Source: Prosopocoilus inquinatus (Eukaryota; Arthropoda; Insecta; Coleoptera; Lucanidae). Taken from it: 64,000 bases of DNA. This document shows positions 1 through 10,860 of the stretch, in pieces. The stretch is taken from positions 51,070,707 through 51,134,706 of the forward strand of contig CM069874.1 of NCBI GenBank assembly GCA_036172665.1, written 5' to 3'. The notes beneath the pieces are model-generated. The model was given only the letters and a program-made list of their open reading frames with translations, had not been told where the DNA came from and made no database searches. The number at the start of each line of letters is the position of its first letter. Positions within the stretch are counted from its first letter, which is position 1. The translations under genes were made by a program, and so were the position numbers.

Positions 1-594
1 TTGCTTCGCAGCACTGCGTGAACGGACAACTTTTGTTGATTTTGGTTCATTTTGAAATACCCAAACGGTAGATTGTTGTTTACTTTCTCGCTCGTACGAA
101 TAGATCCACGTTTCGTCACCAGTAACGATGTTATAAACTAAATTTGAACGACCTCCATTGAATTTCTTGAGCATTTCTTCGCACCATTTGACACGACCCT
201 GCTTTTGCACTTCTGTTAAATTGTGTGGGATCCAACGACTGCAAAGCTTTCGTACGTTCAAATGATCATGCAAAATCTGGTGTATTGCTTTCATGTCAAT
301 GCGTAAGGATGCTTGAATCTCACGGTATGTCACATGTCTACCTTGTTCAAGCATTTCACGCACAGCATCTACATTAGTGGCAACAACAGATGTTGATGGA
401 CGACCTTCACGAAATTCGTCACTGAGAGAGGTACGTCCACGCTGGAATTCGGCAGACCAATTATAAACACTGCTCTTTGATAGTGCTTCATCTCCAAAAG
501 CCAAATGAAGCCGATCGAGGCATTGTTTCGGCGTTAGACCACATTTGAAATCGTAAAAAATCATGGCGCGAAAATTTTCATGCAAGATTTCCAT
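1..594 (-). CDS. mariner transposase, N-terminal 198 residues (cut by window start)
   Basis: An uninterrupted minus-strand frame starts at the ATG at 592-594 (peptide begins MEILHENFRAMIFYDFKCG) and runs off the window start. It reads as a mariner-type (IS630/Tc1/mariner superfamily) transposase. The first half carries the helix-turn-helix DNA-binding region, with text such as SVYNWSAEFQRGRTSL and GRPSTSVVATN. Near residue 155 comes VTGDETW, which holds the first Asp of the catalytic triad, followed by STVWVFQNEPK. Mariner transposases are usually about 345 residues, so roughly the last 145 residues and the other two catalytic Asp lie outside the window. No stop or frameshift is seen, so this copy may be young. 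The terminal inverted repeat should lie within about 150 bp upstream (595-760), but I cannot fix it without the other end. The enzyme would cut and paste its element at TA sites in the nucleus. Confidence 0.93.
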   Translation of the reverse strand, partial: MEILHENFRAMIFYDFKCGLTPKQCLDRLHLAFGDEALSKSSVYNWSAEFQRGRTSLSDEFREGRPSTSVVATNVDAVREMLEQGRHVTYREIQASLRIDMKAIHQILHDHLNVRKLCSRWIPHNLTEVQKQGRVKWCEEMLKKFNGGRSNLVYNIVTGDETWIYSYERESKQQSTVWVFQNEPKSTKVVRSRSAAKQ

Positions 595-1626
595 GTTTAC
601 ACAAAATTACTTTTTCTCAAATGCTGTACAAACAAAACTAGTTCACTTGGATAGGAACTGTCAATAGAATTATAGGCTATTTTTATTTTCAAGTATGACA
701 GTTGATAAACGCTAACAATTCTAGACCCACTAGATTCCAGAAAATTTTCCAGCAGCCCACGTAGTGGATAGAATTTATTATAATAATTTTAAAAGAAGAT
801 CCGCCTTGATCATAGCTGATAAAATTTTGTCAAAACCGTTTCCTTATTAAGTCAACGCAATTAAAGTTGATTTACAATCTGATTTGAGAATAATAATAAT
901 AATTGACCGTAAAATGAATGACGTTAATTTTTACACATTTACGTAAACGCCCCATCCACGTACTCATCACCTATCCAAATACAATTCAAAATTACACTGT
1001 AAGCCGTGAACATTAATAACGGCAAATATGAAAGAGCGTTTTAATAACTTTTAAATAACCATAAAATGAAACGCGGTCGTAAATAAACCCGTAATAATAA
1101 GTATCGTAACGGGCATGAAATACGGGCCCTCATTTCAGGCGCAAACATACGACCAGATTTATCATCGACGGTCAAAATTAATTGGAAAGGTGTCGAGTAT
1201 TACTCATATTTCTATTTAGATGCCTATTAATAACATTATAACACGCTTCCTATCGATTATATCTCCGGAGAACGATAACACCTCGTTATTGGGTCGGTGA
1301 TGGATGTCCTTTCATTTGTTGTTTTCTTCCTCGAGACACATTTGGTGGAAGGTATATTCTTAGGTTGGAATTGGATCTATCTATCCGATCTATCGTGCGC
1401 AAGCTGACAGACAAAAGAAATGTATTTCAAGTGCTAGATAGAAAACGTATCAGCAGGTATCGGAATTCTGAATTATGTCAAATCGGCATTGTAGCATTAA
1501 TACGTAAGTTGCGTTCACTCGTCGAAATAATGTTTAATAACACTAAATTAGTCTTATTCGTAGATGACACCTTCACTTTGTAAGAGCAAAGCGCTAAGAG
1601 ATCTAGAAATAGAAGTAAACTATATA
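595..1626. other. Non-coding, mariner 5' flank then A+T-rich DNA
   Basis: The first 150 bases are probably the untranslated 5' part and terminal repeat of the mariner element. The rest is A+T-rich intergenic or intronic sequence in which I see no gene, repeat boundary or RNA gene. Confidence 0.4.
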
Positions 1627-1628
1627 TA

Positions 1629-2951
1629 CAGTGTGTCTCTAAACCTATGTCTTTAAGTGAAACCACAAATAGTGGTCAAGAAAAGAAGCAAAATTTGTTA
1701 TACAACTATTGGTCAGATAGCAATAATAACGCAGATAGAAATTATTTTACTTTTTTATAGAAATTGTTTGAGTCGCTGAATGTGCAGCTTAAATATTACG
1801 GCGGAGGTTGGTTTTCAACTATTCTCCGACGTTCGAGACCATAAAAAGTCATAAAAACGCAGACCATGACCTAATGCACAAATATTGTACTTAAGGCAGA
1901 TCAAGTATAGTGTTTCTTTGTTAATTTTAAAAGCAGATAAATTTTGTAACTAGGTAAGTTCTTAGTAGTTTAAAATATTCTATGCGTGTTGCATTAACTG
2001 ATGATTAGTTTTGTGCTAATCTGTACTTTAACAGTTAAATTAAAAAAAATCAATCTAAAGGCGATCGAAAAAGTGGAAATTCTTACATCATATTAATTTG
2101 TAAATTCCCAATAGTCAACTTACAATGCTGATTACTAAAGTTTATTGTATTTGTACAGAAAAAATAAATTTGTTTCCTTATTAAAACCTCGAATAAACAA
2201 CGAAATAAACATCTGCCCTAGGCGAGAGATTTTATGTCTTTATGGTTTAAGCCGACGCAGAAATTCAGATTCAATATTATCCTTATAAAAACATGTGTTT
2301 TGTGTTGAAATGTAAACAATTAATAAAATAGTTCGATTGTGAGCCAGCGAAGTTATTCAATCACTTATTTTGAACTCATAGATTATTGTGTGTACAGGTA
2401 ATCTAATTTATTTAAATTTTTCATCGTATCATACTTCAATTCTTGCTTTCCGTTTTTAAAATAGGAATAGTTTCTGCTTTTGCAATACTTACAGCTATTA
2501 GTGCAATAATTGAAAAATAATTTCACGCATTTTCAACGCAGTTACAAAACTAGAATACAAAGATGTTTAATTACTTCAGCAAAAACCTAACGAAGATTAG
2601 GTACTCGTTTTTAACATAGTTGTTATTGTCTATTACAAAGAGGTGCGCAAACAAACGTTCTTACTTATCGCATGTTGAAAATACAAATAAACATGCCGAT
2701 GTCCGCAAATCGGATTCATATTCGTATACAAGGCCTTGACCGAGTTCTTCTAAACGTAAGTGAAACGTTTTATTGGGGTTTATTGCTTTTATCGGAATAA
2801 ATTGCTGAAACAAGTCGTAAACCAAGCAGAGATTTCTAAACAAAGGGACTGCGCTCGCTTGTGATAAGTCAGATTTTGGGCAAAAAAATCAGGTTTGAAG
2901 AATTAATCTCTTGTGTAACGAGAAACCTACAGTTTCATTCAAAGGCAGAGG
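1629..2951 (+). mobile_element. Family X, copy 1 (non-autonomous TIR element, 3' end lost)
   Basis: This is one of three long related copies in the window, with 31296-32644 and 57265-58588. The left end reads CAGTGTGTCTCTAAACC after TA. The match to the other copies continues with few differences to about 2945 (ending near the text GGCAGAGGTTTT), where it switches into a fragment of family Y. Complete copies end in ACACCCTG followed by TA, so this copy lost its right terminus at the junction. No copy has a long reading frame. Short open frames such as MSLIETTN are shared only because the DNA is similar. TA target sites and CAGGGTGT-like ends suggest a non-autonomous Tc1/mariner-type element. 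Confidence 0.75.
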
Positions 2952-3044
2952 TTTTGTTAAGGACATGTAAGTTCAATCGTTCCCATTTATGGTGATATAT
3001 TACAGGTTTAAATTTCTGCACTTATTTTAGAAACATCCAGTATA
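2952..3044 (-). repeat. Family Y terminal fragment (about 90 bp)
   Basis: The stretch from GGACATGTAAGTTC to TTTAGAAACATCCAG is the reverse complement of the left end of family Y (compare 3991-4075, 12186-12280 and 60040-60121). It joins directly to truncated family X copy 1, and the two sequences share the bases TTTTGTTAAG-like at the seam. Confidence 0.75.
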
Positions 3045-3990
3045 TTTATTATTTTTTGACGTACAACATGGGGCGAAGAAAGAAAAACTGTCCATCCCGC
3101 TTCAAAAACGTTACAATATGTTTATATTTTCGTCTTTCAATTTGAATCTTAAGAAGCTAATTATGTTTTTATAACTTTTGACAAGAAAAGCAATTTTAAT
3201 TTAATTTTTCATCCTTTCTCAGAACTGAAAAAAAAGGATACGCGAACTGCTTTTTTTTAAATAAGATTAGTTTCCTTCGCTTATTAGAATTTTAATTAAA
3301 GTTCTCTTTAAAGTTATATACAAAACCGAAACATCAAAAGAACTTCGTAATTGTTGCGAAACCGAGTGTTGATTTTCCGCCTTTTTTTCCCCCGAAAACC
3401 CCGGAGCGCATTTACCCCAAAAAAGCGCGCGGCGCGTCGCCTTTCCGAAAATAATTCCAGCTGTAAACTTTCAATTGTTACACGTTTCAGAAAGCACCAA
3501 CAAATTTTATTTTGGTTTAAATTTAAACCATTGTGCTCGTTTATCTTGCCTGCCTCTTTCCGCGTGTTTATTTATCCACTTCACTTTCAATTACCGTAAC
3601 AATGGAGAGAAGGATTCCTGAGTTTACAGAAAAAAAATACGTATTACCAAACAGTTTCATAAGAAAAGCAAACGAACTTCGTTTAACATGGGCTCCTCGT
3701 TTATGAAAGATGGAAGACGTCATTGTAAACAACCGTTCAGTGTATGTAAGAATATGTGCATATGCGATCAGCAGAAAATTTAGGCAGCTGAAAGTTTTGA
3801 GTAAATCTGTAAAAATTCAGTAAACACCGTATGGCATAATAGTACAGTCAAATTAATTCAATACCTATTATAAGTATTCAGTGAGAATGTAGGCAACAAC
3901 TAGTCACACTCAAACAAGTATTTTTGAAAATTACAAGCATCTCATCGAAATTTGTGAAAATACATGCTCGTTTCGTCGAAATTTATAATA
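3045..3990. other. No gene seen
   Basis: A+T-rich spacer. A slightly GC-richer patch at about 3370-3440 (text GCGCGCGGCGCG) gives short open frames, but none resembles a known protein. Confidence 0.35.
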
Positions 3991-4725
3991 CCGCGTGTTT
4001 GTGAAATAAGTACAGAAATTTAAACCTGTAATACATCACAATAAAAGAGAACGATTGAACTTACATGTCCTTAACAAAAGTTTTACACATTTCGAGTAAA
4101 TCGCAGTTGAAAATCGGGCAAGAAATAATCGTACGTCTATATCTTTGAGGTAGATCAACAAAAGGAGATTTTATTAGAACAAAAAAACAGAAGTGCAATC
4201 GAGCAGTGACCTTTGCCGAAGTCGAGAGACCAATAAAAGCGTTGTTTTTAAGTCATATTACAGCTGAGCGACAGAATTTGCTTCATTTTTTATGATTATG
4301 ACACACAATTTATTGCTCCGTATTTTATGGGATCAACAGTTTAGTTTGTGAAAAGCAATTGAAGGAGTTAAAGCTAAATATGATTACTATATACATCGTA
4401 TTATTACTTATTAAAATGCCCCAATTTACGAACGGCGAGAGAACAGCATTTCAGAGGAGTGTATTCATAATGGCCTCGACAGTATTTGCGCTAACATGTG
4501 AACGAACAAAAGAATCACTTTTTCGCCGAGCTCGTTTGTGTGTCGCTAATGACGGACGCCACGTCGAACAATTGTTATAAACATTTCTAAATATCTAGTA
4601 ATGAACGTTTGTTTGAATGTGATCCTCCACACAGACGACATTCGGTGAGCGTGTCTAGCGTATTAGTGTTTGTGCTGCCGGCGTACTGTGGCAAAAAATT
4701 TTGCACTTATTTTGCAAACACCCTT
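3991..4725 (+). mobile_element. Family Y, copy 1 (deletion derivative of a Tc1/mariner-like transposon)
   Basis: The ends are inverted: CCGCGTGTTTGTGAAATAAG on the left and the complement of AAGGGTGTTTGCAAAATAAG on the right, with TA on both sides. Other copies lie at 26876-27695 (left end eroded), 59243-60121 (minus) and 12186-12441 (truncated). Inside is a short frame that joins the start of a transposase to its last 25 to 40 residues, so most of the transposase gene has been deleted. The element cannot move alone and would need transposase in trans. Confidence 0.82.
4416..4580 (+). pseudogene. Internally deleted Tc1/mariner-like transposase remnant (54 codons)
   Basis: An open frame starts MPQFTNGERTAFQRSV and ends RRARLCVANDGRHVEQLL before a stop. 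From memory of the family, the tail matches the C-terminus of a common insect Tc1/mariner-group transposase that ends in a motif like GGHFEHLL. A full protein is over 300 residues, so the catalytic domain has been removed by an internal deletion. The same junction region is seen at 27266-27432 and on the minus strand at 59525-59694, though those copies carry frameshifts, so the deletion predates their spread. It has no transposase activity. Whether the frame has a function is unknown. Confidence 0.65.
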
Positions 4726-5630
4726 TATAATAGTAATGATACATTCTATGTTCTTATTATTGCCTAACAGAAAACTCTAATGACAAGGCAATTAAACTAA
4801 ACACGTATGTGATTAACTTATTATAAACTGCACCTAAACGTGAATTTGATTAAGTTACGTAGGTGTTAACCAAGCTTAACTAACTTAGCTAACACAACTT
4901 ATTAAATTAAAAGCAAGTTTTTAATCTTTAACCGGACAGAACGTTTCACTATCGATTGATAGCTTCGTCCGGTTTCACTATCGATTGATAGCTTCGTCAA
5001 TTTTCATCTACTGCTATTATTAAATTAATAGCGATAAGATAAATGGGGCAAATTAATAAGTGTTGTAAGAATTAATCTATTTGAAGAAAATATGATGCAG
5101 AAAGAGGGAAATTATTTCAGGAATGAGACTTTAAAATTTTTCCGCAGCACATAATTTTTCCGTGGCACATGGTATGTCAGTTTCTTGCACCTGATTAATA
5201 TTAATCGAGGTATTATTGATTTCATGAATATCAAAAGTTACAAAGATACGAAAAATTTCCTATCTAGTGTTTCTAAAAATTTCTTAACTAAAGTTGTCTT
5301 TCTAACCTCAAAAAGGTAAACTATCCGTTCTGGCAACCCTGTTCTTCACGCTAGCGGTTCACTATAAGTAACTAAAACCATCTCTAAGTGTAATTTACCA
5401 TCCTGTGGGATCGCATACCAAGTTTTATCCAAATCGGCTCAGGCGTTCCTTTGTTATAAGAAAAAATGAACTTTCTCTTCAAGAACTTTGAAGAAGAATA
5501 CCGGCTGAAAGAGACCTTTATTAATATAGATAAGTTTCGTTAAATCGTCTTATTTTGAGCCCAGGAATCTGTGGTTAAGCCATGTCCACGGAATTTAGAG
5601 ACATCTTGTATACAGGCTATCCATATTTGG
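4726..5630. other. Spacer with possible old retroelement tail
   Basis: Apart from the tandem duplication at 4942-4998 I see no gene. Text at 5411-5450 (AAGTTTTATCCAAATCGGCT) resembles a phrase often found near the 3' end of insect RTE-type retroelements and their SINEs. I recall this and did not check it. Confidence 0.3.
4942..4998. repeat. Short tandem duplication (about 27 bp x 2)
   Basis: The text TTTCACTATCGATTGATAGC followed by TTCGTC occurs twice in direct succession. Each unit holds the small palindrome CTATCGATTGATAG. Confidence 0.85.
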
Positions 5631-6266
5631 GGATCTCACTTATCTTAAGAGATATGAGGTCGGTTATATAAATATATATATTTAGATAAAATGAAATAAA
5701 TAAAAAAGCTTTTTAAAAACGAGCAAAAAGAGTAATTTATTGACTTACTTGACGTTTCGCAAGTATAATTATTTGTTATATGTATAGTTATACTATATCA
5801 ACTAATAATCTGAAAAGTAACTAACTTATTCCTTTTTCTTTTCAATCTCGTAAAAATTAAAAAATAAAAATTTTGGGTTGGAAAATAAAATTAACGATAA
5901 TGTGTGATACTCTGTTAGAATCGGATTTTTTTTTATTTAGAAATATGCAAATTCAAGACGGCGCCGATAAGAAAGAAAGTTGGCAATCGTATTTCTACTA
6001 TTTTGACAGCTCCGGTAAACGTAATGACAGATTTAGATTCTCTGTAAAAAAGTGCCGTAATGATTTGTAAGTTTTAAAAGTCTAGCTTTATCGGTTTTCC
6101 ATTTGTATGAAAAACAAAAAAGAAAATGTTTGTCTATCCTCAGTATCTTTAAAATGAAAAGCAATAAGGTAAGTTACTTTTTAGATTATCAATTAGCGTG
6201 AAATTGCCTAACTGTTTCCTATTTTAACCGACCTCGTGTCTCTTAAGATAAGTGAAATCCCCAAGC
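5631..6266. mobile_element. Small inverted-repeat (MITE-like) element
   Basis: The first 40 bases, starting TTGGGGATCTCACTTATCTT, recur inverted at about 6225-6266, where the reverse strand reads TTGGGGATTTCACTTATCTT. Both continue through GAGGTCGGTTA. The 635-bp interior has no convincing gene. I could not define a target duplication. Confidence 0.65.
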
Positions 6267-8859
6267 TCAGGCTCGAAAATTCGACAACCTGTCTAACGGA
6301 CGTGGGTTATCTTTCTTTAGAATTTAGGGGGTGGTCAGCCTTATACTTACTCGAAACTTTCACCCTGAACAACTCGAAACCACCCCGCGTCTTAAAGAAA
6401 ACCCAACCTGCTCTTTTGACCAAAGAGCCACTGTGAAAAGCAATTTTCTTGTTTGGTAGCTAAAGTTTGAGAAATGGGCCAAAAATGTACTTTCGACGGT
6501 GTCTTCCCCGTAAAGTCGAAACAGTGCCGTTTTAATCCCTGAAGATTGTCATATCTCTTTCCTGTCGTTGTCTCTCTCCTCACGATATGATGTTCTCCTC
6601 GTACTTCTTGGAGAAGGTAAAGAGTGAACTTAACATTAATAAATAAAATACTTTTATAAATTTAACCAGTCTATAAAAAATAAGAAAACGAAAACAAGAA
6701 ATAAAAGAAATTTAAAAATACAAAAAATAACAAAACAAAACAGATTGATGTGTAGATACACTGTAAAAACAAACTTTACCTACAAAAATTCTCGTAGTCT
6801 CGTAATCCTTCTCGTAGTCCAAAACAAAACTTAAAGAAACACAATTATTTTACACAGAGATAATGTTACTCAATTCGGACGGTTTTAAGTACACAGGCAT
6901 TCACTACAGGGGGAAAGCTTCTGCCTACGGTACGCGAATTTCAAGCTTGGAGAAAATTTACTGACTTGAATGAAATAAAAAATAAAAACGAAATTCAGTG
7001 TTAAAATCGCCCGGTACGAGGAAGAAAACGTGAGCTTTTCTAAAGCTGAAAGAAGGTACGCGGATTAACTCACCGCAAAATCGAATGTTAACGTTTTTTT
7101 TATGAATTATCTCGCGACTTCCTCCCCGAGTTTCTGGGTCGAACTTCTACCTTAGATGCTTTCAAAACTAGATGGCGTAACTATGTCATTTTGCCTTAAT
7201 TTTTCCTAAACTTCCCACGCTCCCAGACCTGGGACGAGAATGCTGATTCGACAGTACGTGCTAGATTAAACTTAAAATGAAACATAAGGATTTCATAAAA
7301 TATCGTTTAGCATTGAATACGCGAAAGATAAGCAATCATATTACTTTTCCCGTAGAAACTAACTGTCGAAGCAGATCTCACAGTTCTTAAAGTCTACATG
7401 ATACAGCCAAGTAATTGAATATTTTTTACAAATATATAAGTTGAAGTTTTCGGATTCTTACCTCTGTATACTTGGTCCTCTCACGAGTGGGTGTAATTCC
7501 CATGGCTAGATCTTCAGTTTGACTTTTTATACATTAATTACTGGGTCAGAGTGTGGGCAGCTTGTTTACGATTCATCTACTCTCTGGGTGATCGGTCTTG
7601 TATAACACTGGTAGCAGTAATCTTGTTTACTTATGCGTTATAATACTTTTCTCGCGAAATGAATTCCAATAAAACTTAATTTTGTATGGAAATATCAAGT
7701 CGTTACAATTGGAAAAAGAAAAACAAAAGTATTACGAAAAATATACGGTGAGGTAATAAAGTAAGAAATAAATTCATTATTTCCTTGACGTTCATTAATG
7801 TGCAGGAAAAACGCAGAGACAAGTCGATTTTGGATTTTTGCTTCGGATCTGATTGTATAGGTAAAATTTTGATTTCGTTTGTCATTTGTCACTGGTGAGG
7901 TCATTAAACTTTTTTCATTAGGATAACCATATTTTGTTCATTTCATTGGAAGGCTGATGGTTTATTCTTTCCCACAGGTACTACTTGTAACATTTAAATT
8001 TAAAGAATTGTCAAAATAATAATTTAATTTTGACTGCTACTTAGGAATCCATGGAATACGTTTTTACTGCACATCGGTGGCCCTCTGGAATAATGGCACA
8101 ACACAAAAATAAGTTGAAATTAAGAGTTTTTTTTTACTAATTTACTTCACTGAAATAAACCTGAAATTGAATTTTTTTCCAAAATTATTAATCTGCAGTT
8201 TTTTTTTCTCAGTGGAAACGCAGTATAATTCAAAAACTAACTATAAAATTGCATTTTAAATTCACGAAAGCTTTTAAGTAAGTCTTCTGAAAATTTTAAT
8301 CTTTTGAGTTGTGCTCTATGCTCTATCTTTCGTACCCCCAACGATACGCTACTGTATAAATAAATAAACTGCTCTAAAAGGCGGCAAATTTATGGTATTA
8401 ATCGACATGTCGAAGCGTTATTGCAAAAGGAAAATAGGAGATAATTATGTGTTCCAGACTTTATCTCTGTCAACTACAAGATATCGCTCATTATTCAAAT
8501 TACAATGTTAATTTAATATAACTTAATTAAAAATTTGTAAGTTAGTTAATGGGTCGGCAGAAACATTACGTATATCCGCGTTAATCGGCGCGAACGTTCA
8601 CATTTCAGCTAATTATTTTATAGACCAGGGGCCGTAGACTTGGCCTTATCATAATTTAAACTAGCGGTGCTTCGAAAGAGCTCCTCTCGCTCTCGATTGT
8701 TTAGGAGAAACGAGAATTTATTGACGGAGAAGCGCACCGCAAATAAATACTTAATAAATACAAACTTGCCCGCTAGTGAGCATCCCTGATTAAAACAATC
8801 AATATATTTCTTCAACAGATACTTACAATAAATTTGGATTTGACTCATAACCACAATAT
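6267..8859. other. No gene or clear repeat seen
   Basis: About 2.6 kb of A+T-rich sequence. Short open frames on both strands look random, and I recognise no transposon terminus, tRNA or exon. Confidence 0.35.
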
Positions 8860-10860
8860 GTTTTTTTTTAAACTAAATACGTATTTCGGCAGCTATGCTG
8901 CCATCTTCAGTAGTTGCGACTTCTATCCTACTAAATCACAGAAGTGACGGTGTTATACCTATCGCTACCTTATATACTAAGTGCGTTCCGCTCCAATGAA
9001 GCGTGCGCTTCCAGCAGTGAGCGCCTCACCGGGTTGCGTCAACTAAGTCAAGCAACACAGAACCTGCCAAAGGCCCGTGATCGGCGTTCATTAAATCATT
9101 ACTGGTTTTGTGTATAAAAATGGTTTCAAAACCGTCTAATTCCCTGTTACTTGACGTTGCTTTTACTAACCTAAGATTACTTAAATCTATTTTATGACTG
9201 GTGTCAAAAATATGTTGGGCAACACTGGATTTTTCAATTCTATTGTACTTTAAGTAAGTTAAGTATTCCTTAAAACGTGTTAGTGTTTCTTTTTGTTTGC
9301 CCAATATATTTTTTAGTGCACCCTTGACAAGATATTTCGTAGATCCCTGATTTCTCATTTGATTCAGTTTTGTTCTTGGGGTTTGTTGGTAAACGTTTTA
9401 GAGTGTTGTTATTAGTATATGCAATTGTGTACCCTTGTGTTTTAAAAATGTTATTTAAACCTTTAGAGCAGCTTTTGTCAAACGGAATTTTAATATATTT
9501 AAACGTGTTTGTTTCTGCTGGTAACAAAGTGGTAAATTTTTGATATTGGCCTTATTTACAATTTTCCTTAACATATTTTCTACAATATCTACTGAGTAAC
9601 CATTGTGAATTGCTACATCTTTAATAAATTTAAATAAAGTTCTTTGTTGTACCTTTCTTTGGACAGTGGGAAGTTAACTAATCTATTAAGTAGAAAAGAA
9701 ATTGCAGAATACTTATGTGATAAGGTATGTTGTGAATCATTAACAATAAATCTATTGGTGTTTGTTTCTTTCCTATATATATCAAATTCTAATTTGTTTT
9801 CACTATTTCTAATAACCAAGGCATCCAGGAATGGTAATTTTCCATTTACCTCTTTTTCAAACGTAAACTTAATACTAGGAAATTTAGAATTTAAAATATC
9901 CAAAAAATCTTCTATTCTGCATTCCTTGGTATTAAAAACAGCAAAAACATCATCTACATATCTAAACAATATTCTAGGGAAATAAGTACAATTTTCTTTG
10001 TGTGACGTTTCTAAATTATACATAAAAAGGTTAGCCAGATATGGTGATAAGCAGTTTCTCATTGAAGTCCCTTCGGTTTGTTTAAAAAATTCCCCATTAA
10101 TTTGAAAAAAAAAAATTGCGACATACACAATTTTGTAAGTTCCAGAAATTCATCTGTCTTCTGTTGGTCTATGTTGTTAGAAACTAGGAGATCTTGCAGG
10201 TAGTTTAGCGTGGTGGAAATCGGGATACTGGGAAATAAGGATTGGACATCAAAAGATATCAGTATTTCGTCCTCGCTTAGTGTTAGATCTTTAACACGTT
10301 GGATGAAATCTACAGAGTTTTTCACAGAAAAAGCGTCTTTAGAATTGGAGAATTTGATGAATTCGGTGTTTAACCACTTGGATAGGAAGTAGGTAGGAGA
10401 GTTAATACCAGATATTATTGGTCTTACTGATTTGCCGGGTTTATGTATTTTTGGTAGAACGTATAACTTAGGGAGAATCGGATTAGAAACTGTAACTTTT
10501 TGTTTGTTCCATTTGTTTATGAGAAAGGGACAGTTTTTAATAGCGTTCTTTACTTCCCTGATTAGTTTAGGCAAAGGATTGCGGTTTAGTTTAACGTACG
10601 GGCCATTATTCAGTAGTTTTTGTATCCTCTGATAGTAGTCGTCTTTATCCAAAACCACGATTTTATTACCCTTGTCTGCCTTCAAAAAGAAACAGTCCTT
10701 TTGGTTGAGACTTTTAATGGTACGGTATTGTTCGTAGGTGTTTTTCGAACTATATTCTGATGTACGTATATTATTTTGAAATTGAATTTTGCATGCGTTT
10801 CTTACAAACGTCTTATTGACTTCATCTAACGATGAGATGGAACTTTCTATAATCGCTATT
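8860..10860 (-). pseudogene. Penelope-like retroelement: reverse transcriptase plus GIY-YIG nuclease, frameshifted
   Basis: Read on the minus strand from about 10858, the frame gives FLKADKGNKIVVLDKDDY, then LPKLYVLPKIHKPGKSVRP and FDVQSLFPSIP (RT motif A Asp). After a frameshift in an A-run near 10108 come GTSMRNCLSPYLANLFM (motif B, with R where G is usual), FRYVDDVFAVF (motif C, YVDD at 9949-9960) and LPFLDALVIR. Two more shifts near 9615 and 9535 lead to SGIYEISCQGCTKKYIGQT, the GIY-YIG nuclease of Penelope-like elements. A last shift near 9295 leads to the C-terminus, with stop at 9026. RT and GIY-YIG together identify the family. At least four frameshifts make it dead. The 5' end is missing beyond about 10860, as is usual for 5'-truncated insertions. 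The 3' end carries a hammerhead-like fold. Confidence 0.92.
8871..8915 (-). ncRNA. Hammerhead ribozyme-like motif at the Penelope 3' end
   Basis: On the minus strand: helix I AACTA/TAGTT, core CTGAAGA, stem II GGCAGC-ATA-GCTGCC, then GAA, and a minimal helix III ATA-CG-TAT before the cleavage position. The core fits CUGANGA...GAA. One extra T sits between the core and stem II, and the cleavage triplet is AUU, which is tolerated but weak. Hammerheads with very short helix III are known from Penelope-like elements, so position and fold agree. Activity is inference. Confidence 0.6.

Noticed and set aside
4942..4998. Start of a CRISPR-like or satellite array
   Set aside because: Only two direct units with no spacers. 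A simple short duplication in a eukaryotic context.
9644..10632. Plus-strand frames of 60-113 codons at 9644-9985, 10210-10392 and 10432-10632
   Set aside because: They are complements of the Penelope-like RT coding strand, which has clear motifs.
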